Shown: positions 39,413 to 49,392 of the stretch, in pieces
How positions within the stretch are numbered: the first letter of the stretch is position 1
Layout of the letters: each line of letters opens with the position of its first letter
Source of the DNA: Planctomyces sp.
GTDB taxonomy: Bacteria; Planctomycetota; Planctomycetia; Planctomycetales; Planctomycetaceae
Length of the DNA: 64,000 nt
Assembly (NCBI GenBank): GCA_016795105.1
Contig: JAEUIH010000029.1
Span: 19,158 to 83,157, forward strand
Direction: 5' to 3'
Translations under genes and position numbers: made by a program
Notes under the pieces: generated by a model
What the model was told of the DNA's origin: nothing
Databases searched by the model: none
Seen by the model: only the letters and a program-made list of their open reading frames with translations

Positions 39413-40342
39413 ATGCCACATTCGTTGCCCCAGTCTCGTCGTGGGTTTCTTCAACAGGCGTCCATCGCTGCGACCGCGGCCACCACGAGTCTGCTCTCCG
39501 GAAGTCGGATTTCCAGTTCGTCAGTCGCTGGCGAGTTCCACAGAAATCGCACCGAGGTACCTCGGTTTGGACTTGTCACCTATTTGTGGGGCAAGGACAT
39601 GGATTTGGAAACGGTGATACGTTCCTGTGAAGCGTCCGGGTTGTTGGGTGTTGAGTTACGAACGGAGCACAAGCACGGCGTTGAACCCACACTGTCCAAA
39701 CAGCAGCGAGCCGAAGTGAAGCGTCGTTTTGCAGACTCACCGGTTGAGCTCGTCGGTTATGGTTCCAACGCACAGTTTCACGAAAATGATCCTGAGAAGC
39801 TTAAAGCAAACATCGAACTCACGAAGCAGTACATTCAGCTGATGCATGACTGCGGCGGGTCTGGTGTCAAAGTGAAGCCCAACAGTTTTGTGGATGGTGT
39901 TTCGAGAGAGAAGACCATTGAACAAATCGGCAAGTCGCTTAATGAAGTTGCGGAATACGGCAAACAATACGGCCAGCAAATTCGCGTCGAAGTGCATGGC
40001 ACAGGAACCAGTGAACTTCCCGTCATGAAGGCCATCTTTGACGTCGCCGATCATCCCAATGCGGCAGTGTGCTGGAATTCAAACGGAGAAGATCTCAAGG
40101 GGCAGGGACTGGCTCACAACTTTCAGCTTGTCAGCTCGAGATTCGGCGCAACCGTACATGTTCGCGAGCTCACCGAAAAAGATTATCCTTACGAAGAACT
40201 CTTTAAACTGCTCACCGGAATAAACTACGCTGGCTGGATTCTGCTCGAAGCCCGAACCGATCCAGCAGATAAGATTGCCGCAATGAAAGAACAAAAAGCA
40301 GCCTTTGATTCGCTGCTGAAAGCTGCAACTGCCAAAAAGTAG
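39413..40342 (+). CDS. Tat-exported sugar phosphate isomerase/epimerase-like protein
   Basis: 309 residues from the ATG at 39413, with GGGAGGA upstream; an earlier in-frame start at 39386 is less likely. The N terminus carries a twin-arginine signal (SRRGFLQQASIAATAAT), so it is exported folded. The body is a xylose-isomerase-like TIM barrel (AP_endonuc_2 family): FGLVTYLWGKDMDLETVI, LGVELRTEH, VKVKPNSFVDGVSREKTIEQIG, IRVEVHGTGTSE, VCWNSNG, GWILLEARTD. The His/Glu/Asp residues in these strands could bind a metal. Such exported isomerase-like proteins are abundant in planctomycetes, and their substrates are mostly unknown. The 3' end runs straight into tandem repeats. Confidence 0.85.
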   Translation: MPHSLPQSRRGFLQQASIAATAATTSLLSGSRISSSSVAGEFHRNRTEVPRFGLVTYLWGKDMDLETVIRSCEASGLLGVELRTEHKHGVEPTLSKQQRAEVKRRFADSPVELVGYGSNAQFHENDPEKLKANIELTKQYIQLMHDCGGSGVKVKPNSFVDGVSREKTIEQIGKSLNEVAEYGKQYGQQIRVEVHGTGTSELPVMKAIFDVADHPNAAVCWNSNGEDLKGQGLAHNFQLVSSRFGATVHVRELTEKDYPYEELFKLLTGINYAGWILLEARTDPADKIAAMKEQKAAFDSLLKAATAKK

Positions 40343-40345
40343 CCT

Positions 40346-40590
40346 GAGCACGTCCCTGCGCCGCGGCAGTACTCGAACCAGCGCGGGACGGGCAGGAATG
40401 CCCATCCTACATTTTGCGCCGCGGTTGTACTCGAACCAGGACGGGACAAGTCAAATGCAGCTTGGGCATTCCTGCCCGAGCACGTCCCTGCGCCGCGGCA
40501 GTACTCGAACCAGCGCGGGACGGGCAGGAATGCCCATCCTACATTTTGCGCCGCGGTTGTACTCGAACCAGGGCGGGACGGGCTGGAGTG
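40346..40590. repeat. Tandem interspersed repeat (132-bp period)
   Basis: A 95-bp segment at 40346-40440 recurs with no visible difference at 40478-40572. It begins GAGCACGTCCCTGCGCCGCG and contains CGGGCAGGAATGCCCATCCT and GTACTCGAACCAG. Between the copies lies the opposite orientation of the core (GGGCATTCCTGCCCG). The same core occurs near 21.5, 62 and 64 kb. The duplication separates the TIM-barrel gene from the PilZ gene. Confidence 0.85.
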
Positions 40591-40600
40591 TTCATCCTGC

Positions 40601-40963
40601 TCACGACGGTCGAGGGATGCGGTTTGCGCCGGGTGGGGGAGCTGCGACGGACAGGAACTTCCAGCCAATCAGGTACCAACCCTTACCGTAAGGATCACAC
40701 CAGCGTACTTCACTGCGAAGGAAGACCGGGTAACTGATGGTACTGTGAATCCGCAGGATCGCGATCGAACCCAGCGGATACTCTTTCTCCGTCACCACTC
40801 CAATCCCAAGATTGGAGAGGTCACGAGAAAAGCCGGGGATCCCGAGAGCATCTCCTTCAAAGATCAGAACCGGGCGAACGAACGCATGTCGAGGTTCAGT
40901 CCGACGTTCATTAAAACGTGCTCGCTGAGCCTCAAGGATCAGTTGCTCGATCTGTTCCTGCAT
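40601..40963 (-). CDS. PilZ-domain protein
   Basis: 120 residues from the ATG at 40963. PilZ domains bind cyclic di-GMP. The two signatures are present: RRTEPRH (RxxxR) near residue 20 and RDLSNLGIGV (DxSxxG) about 30 residues later, followed by strands typical of the barrel (SIAILRIHS, FLRSEVRWC). It is a single-domain protein, so it would act as an adaptor for a c-di-GMP response such as motility or polymer export. It is 40 bases downstream of alaS on the same strand and may share its transcript. Its last ten residues run up to the edge of the interspersed repeat. Confidence 0.85.
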   Translation of the reverse strand: MQEQIEQLILEAQRARFNERRTEPRHAFVRPVLIFEGDALGIPGFSRDLSNLGIGVVTEKEYPLGSIAILRIHSTISYPVFLRSEVRWCDPYGKGWYLIGWKFLSVAAPPPGANRIPRPS

Positions 40964-41002
40964 GAGAGTTCCATCCGTTCTTCTTCGACAGTCAGTTGTG
41001 AT

Positions 41003-43642
41003 TCAGCCACCGAGTGCTTTCCGGTAGTACTCCAGTCCGGCAGCAACTGCGTCGTCGATTTTGTCGATCAGTTTTGCACCTGCTTCTGCCAGATCTGGAC
41101 GTCCACCACCGCCACCACCCGCTACTCGTGATGCAGCCTTTACGCAGTCGGAAGCACTCAGACCTTGTCCTGCGATGAGTTCTCGACTTACGGACGCAAT
41201 CAATGCCACCTTATCATCAATCACCGCAGCCAGAATGACGGCAACGGGACCATGCAGATCTCGAAGCTGATCTGTAAATTCACGCAATGACTCTCGTGAG
41301 ACACCCGTCAGCTTATGGGCCACAACTTTAACGCCACCAATGACAGGGGCCGATGCTGCGAGTTCACCAACAGCGTTTGCCACAGATGCTGTGTTGAGTT
41401 TTGAAAGTTCCCGCTGCAGATTGCGAACCTCACTCTGCAGTGATTCAACCCGGGTCGGCAGGTCCTGAGCCTGATTGGCTTTCAGCATTGCCTGAAGTCG
41501 AACAATCAATTCTTCTGATTCACGGATCTTCCTGAGAGCGCGAGGTCCGGTCATTGCCGTAATTCGTCGAACTCCCTTCGCAACCGGCTCTTCAGACGTG
41601 ATCCTGCAAAGACCGACCTGTCCGGTGTTTGTCAGATGAGTTCCACCACAAAGTTCAATGCTGAAGTCGCCCATCGTGACAACTCGCACCCGATCAGGAT
41701 ACTTCTCACCAAATAGTGCCATTGCACCCTTGCTGCGTGCGTCATTGAGTTCCATCAACTCGGTTGTGACTGAAGCACCGGCTGCAATGCACTGGTTGAT
41801 GATATCTTCAACGCGGCGAAGCTCGTCCGGAGTCATGGCCTGCTTGTGAGCAAAGTCAAATCGGATGGAATCCGCATCGACTCGTGATCCTCGCTGTGTC
41901 GCCTGTGCCCCAATGACCTGATGCAGAGCATGATGCAGGATATGGGTCGTCGAATGAGCTCGGCGAATTGCTGATCGCCGATCGGCATCGACCTGAGCCC
42001 GCACCTTCTGACCAACTTTCAGAGAACCGGATTTCAGCTTTCCTTCCAGCACGAACAACGTTTGCTGATGTCGAAGTGAATTTGAAACTTCGAATCGCAT
42101 ACCGTCTGATGTCAATACACCCGTATCACCCACTTGTCCGCCAGCTTCACCGTAGAACGGGGTCTGATCAAGGACTACTCCCACAGGCCCCGACCAATCC
42201 TCCGCCACGGCCTTGACTGAATCGCCTTCAACGATCAGTCCCACAACAGTGGCGTCACTGGACATGGTCTCGTAGCCCAGAAACTTAGTATCGCCCGAGG
42301 CTTTTCGGATCAGGTCCAGTGGACCTGCGACCATTACTGAACTCTCGCGACCGCCGCGGCTGATATCTGCATGCTCTTCCATCAGCTGATCGAACTGTCT
42401 TCGATCAATCGTGAAACCCTGATTTTGAGCAAGCGCTTCCGTCAATTCGACAAGGAACCCATCCTCCGTATGCAGCGTGAACACGTCTTCGCCACGGATT
42501 TGCTGACGGTTTGACGATTTCGCAGCTTCGGTGAACTTCTGAAATCGTCCCAGACCGCGTTCGATTGTCCCCAAAAATTGAAGCTCTTCTTCCCGGATAC
42601 TGTTCTGAACACTCTCCACTGATTCTGCCACATCCGGATACGCGTTTTTCATCACATTCACAACAGCCGGAACCATCTGATAGACAAACGGCTCTCGCTT
42701 GCCCAGCAAATAACCTTCCAGCAACGCGCGACGAAGGAGCTGCCGAACGACGTAATTCTCCTTCTCTGTATCCGGAATGACTCCTTCGTGAACACAGAAA
42801 GTTACTGCTCTCGCATGGTCAGCAATTCGACGAAGGGGTCTGCCCTGAGGACTATCAAAGTCATACTTGACGCCAACAATCTCTGCGGCAGCATCGCACA
42901 AGGGGCGCAGGACATCGTTTTCGAAATTGCTGAGCTTACCCTGCATTACGGCAGCAATTCGTTCCAGTCCCATTCCGGTGTCGATGTTACGGGCAGGGAG
43001 AGGTCGCAGATTATTGGGCGGCGCACCGACGCGATTGAACTGTGTAAACACCAAGTTCCAGATCTCGACGTCTTTGTTGGTTCCCGGAGGATGATAGAAG
43101 ATCTCACTGCATGGACCACAAACTCCATCCGGCCCAAGGCTTGGAGCACTGGCCGGCCAGAAGTTCTCGCTCTCTTCAAGACACGCGATTCGGTCGGCAC
43201 TTAATCCAATCTCATTCTTCCAGATATTAAAGGCTTCTTCGTCGAATCCATGCTGCCCCTTGTAGACACTGACTGTCAGACGATCTCCCGGCAATCCAAG
43301 CCACTTCCTGTCGGTCAGAAACTCCCATGCCCAGTGAATCGCTTCTCGCTTGAAATAGTCGCCAAACGAAAAATTCCCCAACATCTCGAAGAATGTGTGG
43401 TGGTATGCAGTCACACCCACATTGCTGATGTCACCGGTGCGAAGGCACTTCTGACATGTTGTAGCCTTCGTAAACTGCAGCTTCCCAATCCCCAGGAACT
43501 CATTCTTGAACTGATTCATCCCGGCGGGAGTAAACAGCACGGTTGGATCGTCTTTGGGAACCAGCACGTCTGACGGACGACGAACGCATCCCTTGGATTC
43601 AAAAAATGTCAGGTACTTTTCGCGTAATTCGTCGGTTTTCAT
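41003..43642 (-). CDS. alaS: Alanine--tRNA ligase
   Basis: Charges tRNA-Ala. 879 residues from the ATG at 43642, normal length. The class II aminoacylation domain starts [19 protein letters not shown], with the [15 protein letters not shown] and TGMGLERIA motifs. The editing domain has the metal site HSTTHILHH (about residue 560) and ELCGGTH (about 664). A DHHA1 C-terminal domain ends with a Gly-rich [14 protein letters not shown] motif. The gene is downstream of recA, separated by a strong terminator, and PilZ follows. The 3' end of the gene is GC-balanced and shows no disruption. Confidence 0.97.
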   Translation of the reverse strand: MKTDELREKYLTFFESKGCVRRPSDVLVPKDDPTVLFTPAGMNQFKNEFLGIGKLQFTKATTCQKCLRTGDISNVGVTAYHHTFFEMLGNFSFGDYFKREAIHWAWEFLTDRKWLGLPGDRLTVSVYKGQHGFDEEAFNIWKNEIGLSADRIACLEESENFWPASAPSLGPDGVCGPCSEIFYHPPGTNKDVEIWNLVFTQFNRVGAPPNNLRPLPARNIDTGMGLERIAAVMQGKLSNFENDVLRPLCDAAAEIVGVKYDFDSPQGRPLRRIADHARAVTFCVHEGVIPDTEKENYVVRQLLRRALLEGYLLGKREPFVYQMVPAVVNVMKNAYPDVAESVESVQNSIREEELQFLGTIERGLGRFQKFTEAAKSSNRQQIRGEDVFTLHTEDGFLVELTEALAQNQGFTIDRRQFDQLMEEHADISRGGRESSVMVAGPLDLIRKASGDTKFLGYETMSSDATVVGLIVEGDSVKAVAEDWSGPVGVVLDQTPFYGEAGGQVGDTGVLTSDGMRFEVSNSLRHQQTLFVLEGKLKSGSLKVGQKVRAQVDADRRSAIRRAHSTTHILHHALHQVIGAQATQRGSRVDADSIRFDFAHKQAMTPDELRRVEDIINQCIAAGASVTTELMELNDARSKGAMALFGEKYPDRVRVVTMGDFSIELCGGTHLTNTGQVGLCRITSEEPVAKGVRRITAMTGPRALRKIRESEELIVRLQAMLKANQAQDLPTRVESLQSEVRNLQRELSKLNTASVANAVGELAASAPVIGGVKVVAHKLTGVSRESLREFTDQLRDLHGPVAVILAAVIDDKVALIASVSRELIAGQGLSASDCVKAASRVAGGGGGGRPDLAEAGAKLIDKIDDAVAAGLEYYRKALGG

Positions 43643-43678
43643 GTCAGTCGATCAGAAACAGGGCAAACTGGGTGATGT

Positions 43679-43719
43679 TTAAAAAGAACTCGCCAGCCGG
43701 AAATCGTCTCCGGCTGGCG
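43679..43719 (-). terminator. Intrinsic terminator of recA
   Basis: On the minus strand CGCCAGCCGGA, a seven-base loop and TCCGGCTGGCG (eleven perfect pairs) are followed by AGTTCTTTTT. It lies after the recA stop and just before the alaS start, so alaS must have its own promoter downstream of it or depend on read-through. Confidence 0.85.
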
Positions 43720-43796
43720 AAATCTACAATAATCAGAACGTGTTACAGAAGCCGAACTCTTCGTTTTTTATGGTCTCCACAGAACCTGTCGCGGAC

Positions 43797-44876
43797 TTAT
43801 TCGGCTTCAGCAGCTTCCTCAGCTCCCGCTTTTTCCGTCTCTATCCCAGCCACAGATTTCAAATCCAGAATTTTCTGCCGAATCTCAGCAGCAACCGCCG
43901 GATTCTCTTCCAGGTAGACTCTTGCCCGATCTCGTCCCTGGCCCAGCTTCGTTCCTCCATAGCTGAACCAGCTGCCACTGCGATCAATGATCTTATTTTC
44001 AACTGCCAGATCAATCAGGTCTGCCTCAAAACTGATCCCACAGGTGTTGTACATGTCCAGCTCTGCCACTCGGAACGGCGGTGCAACCTTATTCTTTACG
44101 ATTTTCACTCGCATTCGAATACCGATCTGATTTTCCCCTTCTTTCAGGGAACTGATCCGCCGCACGTCCACTCGACATGAACTGTAAAACTTCAACGCCC
44201 TTCCGCCCGGAGTTGTCTCAGGACTTCCAAACATCACACCAATCTTCTCACGAATCTGATTGATGAAAATCACAGTGGTCTTCGCTCGAGCAATTGCGCC
44301 GGTCAGCTTTCTCATCGCCTGACTCATCATTCGAGCCTGCAAGCCAACGTGACTGTCACCAATCTCGCCGTCCAGTTCCGCCTTAGGCACCAGAGCGGCA
44401 ACAGAGTCAATCACAATGATGTCAACAGCATTGGATTTGACGAGCATTTCCGCAATCTGCAGACCTTCTTCTCCGTAAGACGGCTGACTGACCAGAAGAT
44501 CGTCGAGGTTTACGCCGAGTCGTCGAGCCCAGGACGGATCTAACGCGTGTTCTGCATCCACAAAGGCAGCGATTCCGCCAGCCTTCTGAGCACTTGCAAT
44601 GGCGTGCAGAGCCAGCGTTGTCTTTCCGCTCGACTCCGGCCCGAATAACTCGATGATCCTTCCTCGAGGAAACCCGCGACCTCCAAGGGCCAGGTCGAGC
44701 GACAACGCACCGGTGGAAATCCCCGGAATCCCGGCAGATGCTTCCGCAGAGTCGAGTTTCATGATCGACCCTTTGCCGAACATCTTCTCGATCTGCCCCA
44801 ACGCATTGTCCAGCAACGCGGTATGCTCGTCTGCCGGCTTCGCCTGAGCACTCTTTGACTTTGATTTCACGGCCAT
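43797..44876 (-). CDS. recA: Recombinase A
   Basis: Strand-exchange ATPase for recombination and SOS control. 359 residues from the ATG at 44876, with AAAGGA eight bases upstream. Walker [10 protein letters not shown] is at 79-87; [18 protein letters not shown], the DNA-binding loop around [30 protein letters not shown] and [19 protein letters not shown] sequence (here [14 protein letters not shown]) follow. The C terminus ends with the usual acidic Glu/Ala tail. I see no obvious SOS box in the 85 bases upstream. It has a terminator of its own. Confidence 0.97.
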   Translation of the reverse strand: MAVKSKSKSAQAKPADEHTALLDNALGQIEKMFGKGSIMKLDSAEASAGIPGISTGALSLDLALGGRGFPRGRIIELFGPESSGKTTLALHAIASAQKAGGIAAFVDAEHALDPSWARRLGVNLDDLLVSQPSYGEEGLQIAEMLVKSNAVDIIVIDSVAALVPKAELDGEIGDSHVGLQARMMSQAMRKLTGAIARAKTTVIFINQIREKIGVMFGSPETTPGGRALKFYSSCRVDVRRISSLKEGENQIGIRMRVKIVKNKVAPPFRVAELDMYNTCGISFEADLIDLAVENKIIDRSGSWFSYGGTKLGQGRDRARVYLEENPAVAAEIRQKILDLKSVAGIETEKAGAEEAAEAE

Positions 44877-44961
44877 GACTCAATCCTTTATCTTATGAAG
44901 TCGTCTTCAATCGCTCCTGTCTGGGCCGGGAAGTCTAGCGAATCCAGGCTTTCAGGGAAAC

Positions 44962-45525
44962 TTAAGCGAACAGCATTTCCAGGTACGATGTGCGGATCGA
45001 ACTCCCAAGATCCATCTGTTCCGCCAGCCGTTTTAACGCTGTTGTGGCCAGGAGCCGTTCGTCGTCCTCACAGAGTGTTTCAAGCTCAACAAAGTTCCCC
45101 AGATTGCTCACTTCGTCAAACGAAATTGTCCAGGCTCGATTTCCCTCCAGAAACTCATACATCTGCCGCCGCTTGTGAACCACACCCACAGGCCTGAATC
45201 CAAGAGCCAGCAGGATCTCGCGACAGCTGGAGTCGGAGTTCTGCGATAGCAGACTCAAATCACACTCGATCTCTGCACGAGTCTTCGTTTCAGCATCAAG
45301 CCTCGGCCCTTTGTAGCACAGCTGAATCTCGCTGGTCTGTTCCCCGGCAACGACCCGTCGAATTCTCAGAGCTTCGTCCGATTCGTCAAAACTCCGTGAA
45401 GGATGCTCGAAGTACTCATCCCTCTGTTCAACGCTCTGCGTCAGCCGGGCGCCCCACCTGGAACTGATCCTCTGAATCAACTCGAACGTGTCAGCCACCT
45501 GAAACTTGCTCTCAACCTCGATCAT
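44962..45525 (-). CDS. CYTH-domain protein (class IV adenylate cyclase/triphosphatase family)
   Basis: 187 residues from the ATG at 45525, which overlaps the DUF971 stop (ATGA). The signature EVESKF at residues 3-8 is the ExExK motif, and alternating Lys/Arg/Glu strands follow (LRIRRVV, IQLCYKGPRLDAETKTRAEIEC, VHKRRQMYEFLEG, ISFDEVSNLGNFVELE) as expected for the triphosphate tunnel metalloenzyme. Family members hydrolyse thiamine triphosphate or tripolyphosphate, or form cAMP (CyaB). The substrate cannot be assigned from sequence. It is last in the run of tightly packed minus-strand genes. Confidence 0.85.
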   Translation of the reverse strand: MIEVESKFQVADTFELIQRISSRWGARLTQSVEQRDEYFEHPSRSFDESDEALRIRRVVAGEQTSEIQLCYKGPRLDAETKTRAEIECDLSLLSQNSDSSCREILLALGFRPVGVVHKRRQMYEFLEGNRAWTISFDEVSNLGNFVELETLCEDDERLLATTALKRLAEQMDLGSSIRTSYLEMLFA

Positions 45526-45827
45526 GTCTGAGCAGCGATCTGACGCAGGTGGTCCCATGTAAACAGACCGGAATCATGCTGATCCGACCAGCGAAACTTC
45601 ATTGCATAGTTTCCTGACAGGGAGACGTCCAGCACGTTGAGATCCACGGGAACGGTCTCCGGGTTCAGGATTTGCTTACCCGTAAACTCGTCCACACACA
45701 CAGCACATCGACAGTTCTGTCGCACCGTGCGGAATGGAATTCGAGACACCTGATCTGAATCCCAAACGAGTTCCAGAATCCGCTGGTCTCTATGGACACG
45801 AACATTCTGCGGCGAAAGCACAATCAA
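45522..45827 (-). CDS. DUF971 (gamma-butyrobetaine hydroxylase-like N-terminal) protein
   Basis: 101 residues from the ATG at 45827. The domain is visible as LELVWDSDQVSRIPFRTVRQNCRCAVCVDE with its Cys pair, then the GNYAMKFRWSDQHDSGLFTWDHLR end. DUF971 proteins often neighbour or are fused to the Mrp/ApbC iron-sulfur carrier and may bind zinc through the Cys residues. It overlaps the genes on both sides by four bases, so the three small genes are translationally coupled. Role otherwise unknown. Confidence 0.85.
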   Translation of the reverse strand: MIVLSPQNVRVHRDQRILELVWDSDQVSRIPFRTVRQNCRCAVCVDEFTGKQILNPETVPVDLNVLDVSLSGNYAMKFRWSDQHDSGLFTWDHLRQIAAQT

Positions 45828-46261
45828 TTCTCCACTGCCGATGATTCTCCAAATGCTGCCAGTACCAATTCCACGAATTCTTCAAGAGTGTCGGCAATCA
45901 CTTCGAATTCCATTGGCTGATGTCTGTACTGAAGAACTCCGGGACATTCCCCGGTGACATCAAGGCAGTAATAGTCACCACTTCCCGTTTCGCCAATGAT
46001 TAGCAGCTGTTCCGGCCAGAAAAATTCTTCTCCGTCCGGATTCAGGAGTGAAATCGCCCGAGCTTCCTCATTGATGGCAATGACATCGGCAAGTCGAGCC
46101 AGTAACTCAACGTCAGCCACACATCGATCGTCGTCCGGGTGATCGTCCGAACGCACTGCGGTCAGCAATTGCTGGGGGTAATGAGCAAGAAGCGACAGAT
46201 AGCTGGCGGGAACATCGTCCCCACATAACCAGGCCAGGTGCCGCAGCTGTTCTTCTGACAT
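45824..46261 (-). CDS. SMI1/KNR4-family protein
   Basis: 145 residues from the ATG at 46261. It shows the SMI1/KNR4 layout: VPASYLSLLAHYP, a long loop, FFWPEQLLIIGETGSGDYYCLDVTG, and a C-terminal helix (ADTLEEFVELVLAAFGE). In bacteria this superfamily includes many immunity proteins for contact-dependent and polymorphic toxins, but single house-keeping copies also occur. No toxin gene is adjacent. The cytochrome-like gene upstream ends 11 bases before it, so the two are co-transcribed. Confidence 0.8.
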   Translation of the reverse strand: MSEEQLRHLAWLCGDDVPASYLSLLAHYPQQLLTAVRSDDHPDDDRCVADVELLARLADVIAINEEARAISLLNPDGEEFFWPEQLLIIGETGSGDYYCLDVTGECPGVLQYRHQPMEFEVIADTLEEFVELVLAAFGESSAVEN

Positions 46262-46272
46262 ACTGTTGCCTG

Positions 46273-48039
46273 CTAATCTCGATCCGGATGCCGAATCTGC
46301 TCCCAGTATTTGTCAAAATCAAACTCGGGGCTGTTATCCAGATCATGGCACTTCTGACACAAATTCTTTTCCTTCGTCTGTTCAAGCGTGACCCGAACTT
46401 CTCGAGCCGCCGCCTCAACATTGTCGGCTTCTATCAGCTCCACATGCCGACTGCCCGGTCCATGACAGTTTTCGCACTGATTGCCTCCGAGCAGCTTCTG
46501 AAGCATCTTTTCCTGATCGTTCTCAGCAAGCTCTTCATTGATAAATCCTGTACGAAATCGGATGTACTCCTGAGGATCCCAGCCTGTTACGTGACACGAC
46601 AGACATTCAGGGTCAAACATCCGCGGAACACCATGAAGCCGTTCAAAGCCGGTTCTCTGATTCGCCGGATCAAGACTCTCTAACGCATGAGAGTGGGCCG
46701 ATTCTTTCCAGACTGCAAACGCCTTCGTGTGACATTCACCGCACTTTTCAGCTCCAACAAACGACGCTCCACTTGGATGTGTGGATGGACTCTCAGCCAG
46801 AATGATCTGCTCGTCAAACAATCGCGTCTGATACGTTTGCAGATGTTCAATCATCTTCTGATCTTCACCAAACAGACTGCCTTTCAGGCTGACCAGTTCA
46901 TAGCGAATCGGGGTTGTTGTGTCGCCCGGGTAGAGTCCCACAACTCCGACATGTTTCCCCTGCGCTCCCACTTTGAGTAAGCGAACATTGCCAACCATTT
47001 CGGCCGTTGGCATCCCATCGCCGGGCCCAAGTGCGGTTACCACAATATCAAACGCGGGGAACTCCTTCGCCAGTGCAATTGATTCCTCCATCGAACCCTG
47101 CGATAAGAGAATCCTGAACGCAACTCCCTGCTTTTCAAACTCCGGCATGACAGTCTTCAATGCGGCCACCGGATCACTCCAGCGCACATCCGCAGAACTC
47201 TCTTCATCCGGTGTCCGCTGAGGAATCACGGACTGCTTTTGACGCTCACCCATCACACAAGTGATACCAACTTTTACGCCATCGACATCAATGACCGAAA
47301 AGGGCAGGGGGGTTCCAAGCGACGGATCGTTGTAGAACGTCAGATTTGCGCTGAGAAACTTTAATGGTGATTCACCATCGGTCACATGCTGCGAAATCAA
47401 AAATCCAGGGTCCAGTCGCAACTCTTCCGGACCAATCCCCATCGCCACGTAACCTAGGTCACGCATCGCAGACAATGTCGTTTCAAACTTGACCTGGCCC
47501 TGACGAACAGATCGACGCGACAGACTGCCGAGGTCAATGCCTCGCACCGGCCAGCTTAACTCCTTCATCTGACGAACCAAATCCGCTCGCCGATTCATCC
47601 CGCCCAGCTGATTCGCCGTACATCCACATGGTTCGAAGTACCCAAGCTGTTCGCCGGATACCACAAGGGCAAGTTTTGGAACAGGCCATGTTTTGAATGC
47701 CAGCTCGGGTGGACGTCCCGCAGGCTCTGACTCACCGTTGATTTTGGGAGGCTGGGCCTGACTTGGCGTGCCTCCATCAAAGTCAATCCTGACCGCCGCC
47801 CCACCAATTCGAAGCCTCTCTCCAACCGGCTCCCCAGCGGCCTGCTTGTCAGCTGAGCCCGCTGTCTGACTCTCCGTTCCCTGACTTTCCAGTCCCTGAG
47901 TCAAACTGCTGCTCTCGGGCTCGCGGCCCACCGGAAACACAAAAATCCACAGCAGTAATATCAACAGGCCGAAAATCCCGACCCCAACAATTGACGTTCC
48001 TCGCATCTCGACATCCATTTCAGGAGCAGAATACTTCAT
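46273..48039 (-). CDS. UshA-like phosphoesterase-fold protein fused to a tetrahaem cytochrome
   Basis: 588 residues from the ATG at 48039 (GGAAAG upstream); a TTG at 48102 is a less likely start. A membrane anchor (about 15-37) precedes a low-complexity Ser/Gly/Gln linker. Residues about 125-400 resemble the metallophosphoesterase/5'-nucleotidase fold of UshA, with the EPCGCTANQLGGMNRRA signature; relatives are annotated as UshA-like (seleno)proteins. The C terminus has four CxxCH haem motifs: CGECH (about 433), CLSCH (478), CENCH (520) and CQKCH (560), like cytochrome c554. Catalytic metal ligands of true nucleotidases are not obvious. I infer an anchored periplasmic electron-transfer protein of unknown substrate. 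Confidence 0.8.
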   Translation of the reverse strand: MKYSAPEMDVEMRGTSIVGVGIFGLLILLLWIFVFPVGREPESSSLTQGLESQGTESQTAGSADKQAAGEPVGERLRIGGAAVRIDFDGGTPSQAQPPKINGESEPAGRPPELAFKTWPVPKLALVVSGEQLGYFEPCGCTANQLGGMNRRADLVRQMKELSWPVRGIDLGSLSRRSVRQGQVKFETTLSAMRDLGYVAMGIGPEELRLDPGFLISQHVTDGESPLKFLSANLTFYNDPSLGTPLPFSVIDVDGVKVGITCVMGERQKQSVIPQRTPDEESSADVRWSDPVAALKTVMPEFEKQGVAFRILLSQGSMEESIALAKEFPAFDIVVTALGPGDGMPTAEMVGNVRLLKVGAQGKHVGVVGLYPGDTTTPIRYELVSLKGSLFGEDQKMIEHLQTYQTRLFDEQIILAESPSTHPSGASFVGAEKCGECHTKAFAVWKESAHSHALESLDPANQRTGFERLHGVPRMFDPECLSCHVTGWDPQEYIRFRTGFINEELAENDQEKMLQKLLGGNQCENCHGPGSRHVELIEADNVEAAAREVRVTLEQTKEKNLCQKCHDLDNSPEFDFDKYWEQIRHPDRD

Positions 48040-48139
48040 TACTTTCCGCAAAGGCCCCAAACGAACAATAACGTCCCAAGCCCTCTCCCGGAACCCCAGC
48101 AACTGGCATTCCGTTCAGTTATCCGCTTCACATTGCTTC

Positions 48140-49333
48140 TTATTCTTGTGCCTCTTCCAGCCAATTCTCTTCGAATGAACAGTGCTTCATGCTTTTACCT
48201 GCTTCCACAAAATAGCTGTAAACGACATGAATCCTGCCATCCCGCGTCTGAATCATCGCAGGATAATGGTATGAACCCTGCGGCTGATCTTCGAGCGACC
48301 TCATGGCGGTCCAGTGATGTCCTTCATCGACCGATCGATACATTGTGAGTCGATTTCGACCGTCGTGTGTGTCATTGCAAACAATCAGCCAATGGCCATT
48401 CTGGAGTCGCAGGGCGTCGAGTCCTGAACCGGGATTGGGAATGTCAATCGTCCCAACGGGTCCCCACGTCACTCCATCGTCTTTCGACTCGCTGACCCGA
48501 ATCCTTCCCGTAAAACCGTTTTCTCGCATATAGCTCAACAATGTTCCGTCGTTGCGTCTCAGGACCGATGCCTGAATCGCGCCAAAACCAAGCAGCGGGC
48601 GGCTGGCGAACCAGGACCTGCCACCATCGTCACTAATTGCCATGATGCAGACGGAGAATGTGTCCGTGTACAATGGCAGCAGAATTCGACCAGATGGCAG
48701 GACCGTGGGCTTACATCGAGGCTGCCAGCCCAGTCGCTGATACAGTTTGTCTTTCATCTGCTGCTTTGCCAGATCGATCTTCTGATTAAATTCGTCTGTC
48801 AGCGGCTTTGGGAGTTCGGCAATGGTGCGTTCAAGTTCAGCAATCCCTTCTTCGTGAAATTCATCGGGCTTCAGCAGAATCATTCCGTCATCGGACCATT
48901 GCGGCGGGCCGTCTCCGACGGGACTTTCAGAAACACGATATCGAGTAATACAGGACTCCCAGGTGTTTGCCAGAATCAATGGCCAGAACAACCAGAGTCG
49001 GTTCTTTGAATCGACCATCAGGCACGTGTTGCAATCCGGAAATCCAGGTGTATCAGCCAAAAGAAATTCTGACGACCAGGTCTTGCTGCCAACTGGAAGC
49101 CGGGCCCCAAGAACGCGAACATCGTCTGCTTTCCGCTCACCAGCTCCTCGATACCACGACACAATCAGCTCACCGTTCTCCAGTTCAGCAATACCAGGTG
49201 CATGGTTGTGCTCCGCGTTCAGCGGAAACACCAGCTCACTGGAATAAGAAAGCGTGGCAATTGGCTCTGCCGGAGAATCAGGAACTGTCCAGAAGAACAT
49301 AAACGGCAGCGCAACCAATAATCCCGACATCAC
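48140..49333 (-). CDS. Exported sialidase-like (BNR/Asp-box) protein
   Basis: 397 residues from the ATG at 49333, beginning with a signal peptide (MMSGLLVALPFMFFW). The body is a six-bladed propeller of the exo-alpha-sialidase superfamily, with Asp boxes SDDGGRSWF (about 242), SKDDGVTWG (about 288) and SVDEGHHWT (about 335). A family-like Arg in the RILLPLYTDTF region is present, but the canonical FRIP motif at the N terminus is not seen. Many planctomycete members of this family have unknown, non-sialic substrates. It follows the DUF1573 gene by 59 bases. Confidence 0.85.
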   Translation of the reverse strand: MMSGLLVALPFMFFWTVPDSPAEPIATLSYSSELVFPLNAEHNHAPGIAELENGELIVSWYRGAGERKADDVRVLGARLPVGSKTWSSEFLLADTPGFPDCNTCLMVDSKNRLWLFWPLILANTWESCITRYRVSESPVGDGPPQWSDDGMILLKPDEFHEEGIAELERTIAELPKPLTDEFNQKIDLAKQQMKDKLYQRLGWQPRCKPTVLPSGRILLPLYTDTFSVCIMAISDDGGRSWFASRPLLGFGAIQASVLRRNDGTLLSYMRENGFTGRIRVSESKDDGVTWGPVGTIDIPNPGSGLDALRLQNGHWLIVCNDTHDGRNRLTMYRSVDEGHHWTAMRSLEDQPQGSYHYPAMIQTRDGRIHVVYSYFVEAGKSMKHCSFEENWLEEAQE

Positions 49334-49392
49334 TCGATTCTCCCGCCAATTCCCGATGCAAACTCTTTGATGTGCTGAAATCTACTGGGACT

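Noticed and set aside
40225..40691. Frames of about 100-147 residues on both strands around 40.4 kb
   Set aside because: They consist of translated interspersed repeats (GWAFLPVP) and overlap the end of the TIM-barrel gene or the PilZ gene.
45824..46261. SMI1/KNR4 protein as immunity protein of a toxin system
   Set aside because: No toxin, Rhs or CDI-like gene is adjacent, and the gene is coupled to DUF971 and CYTH genes instead.
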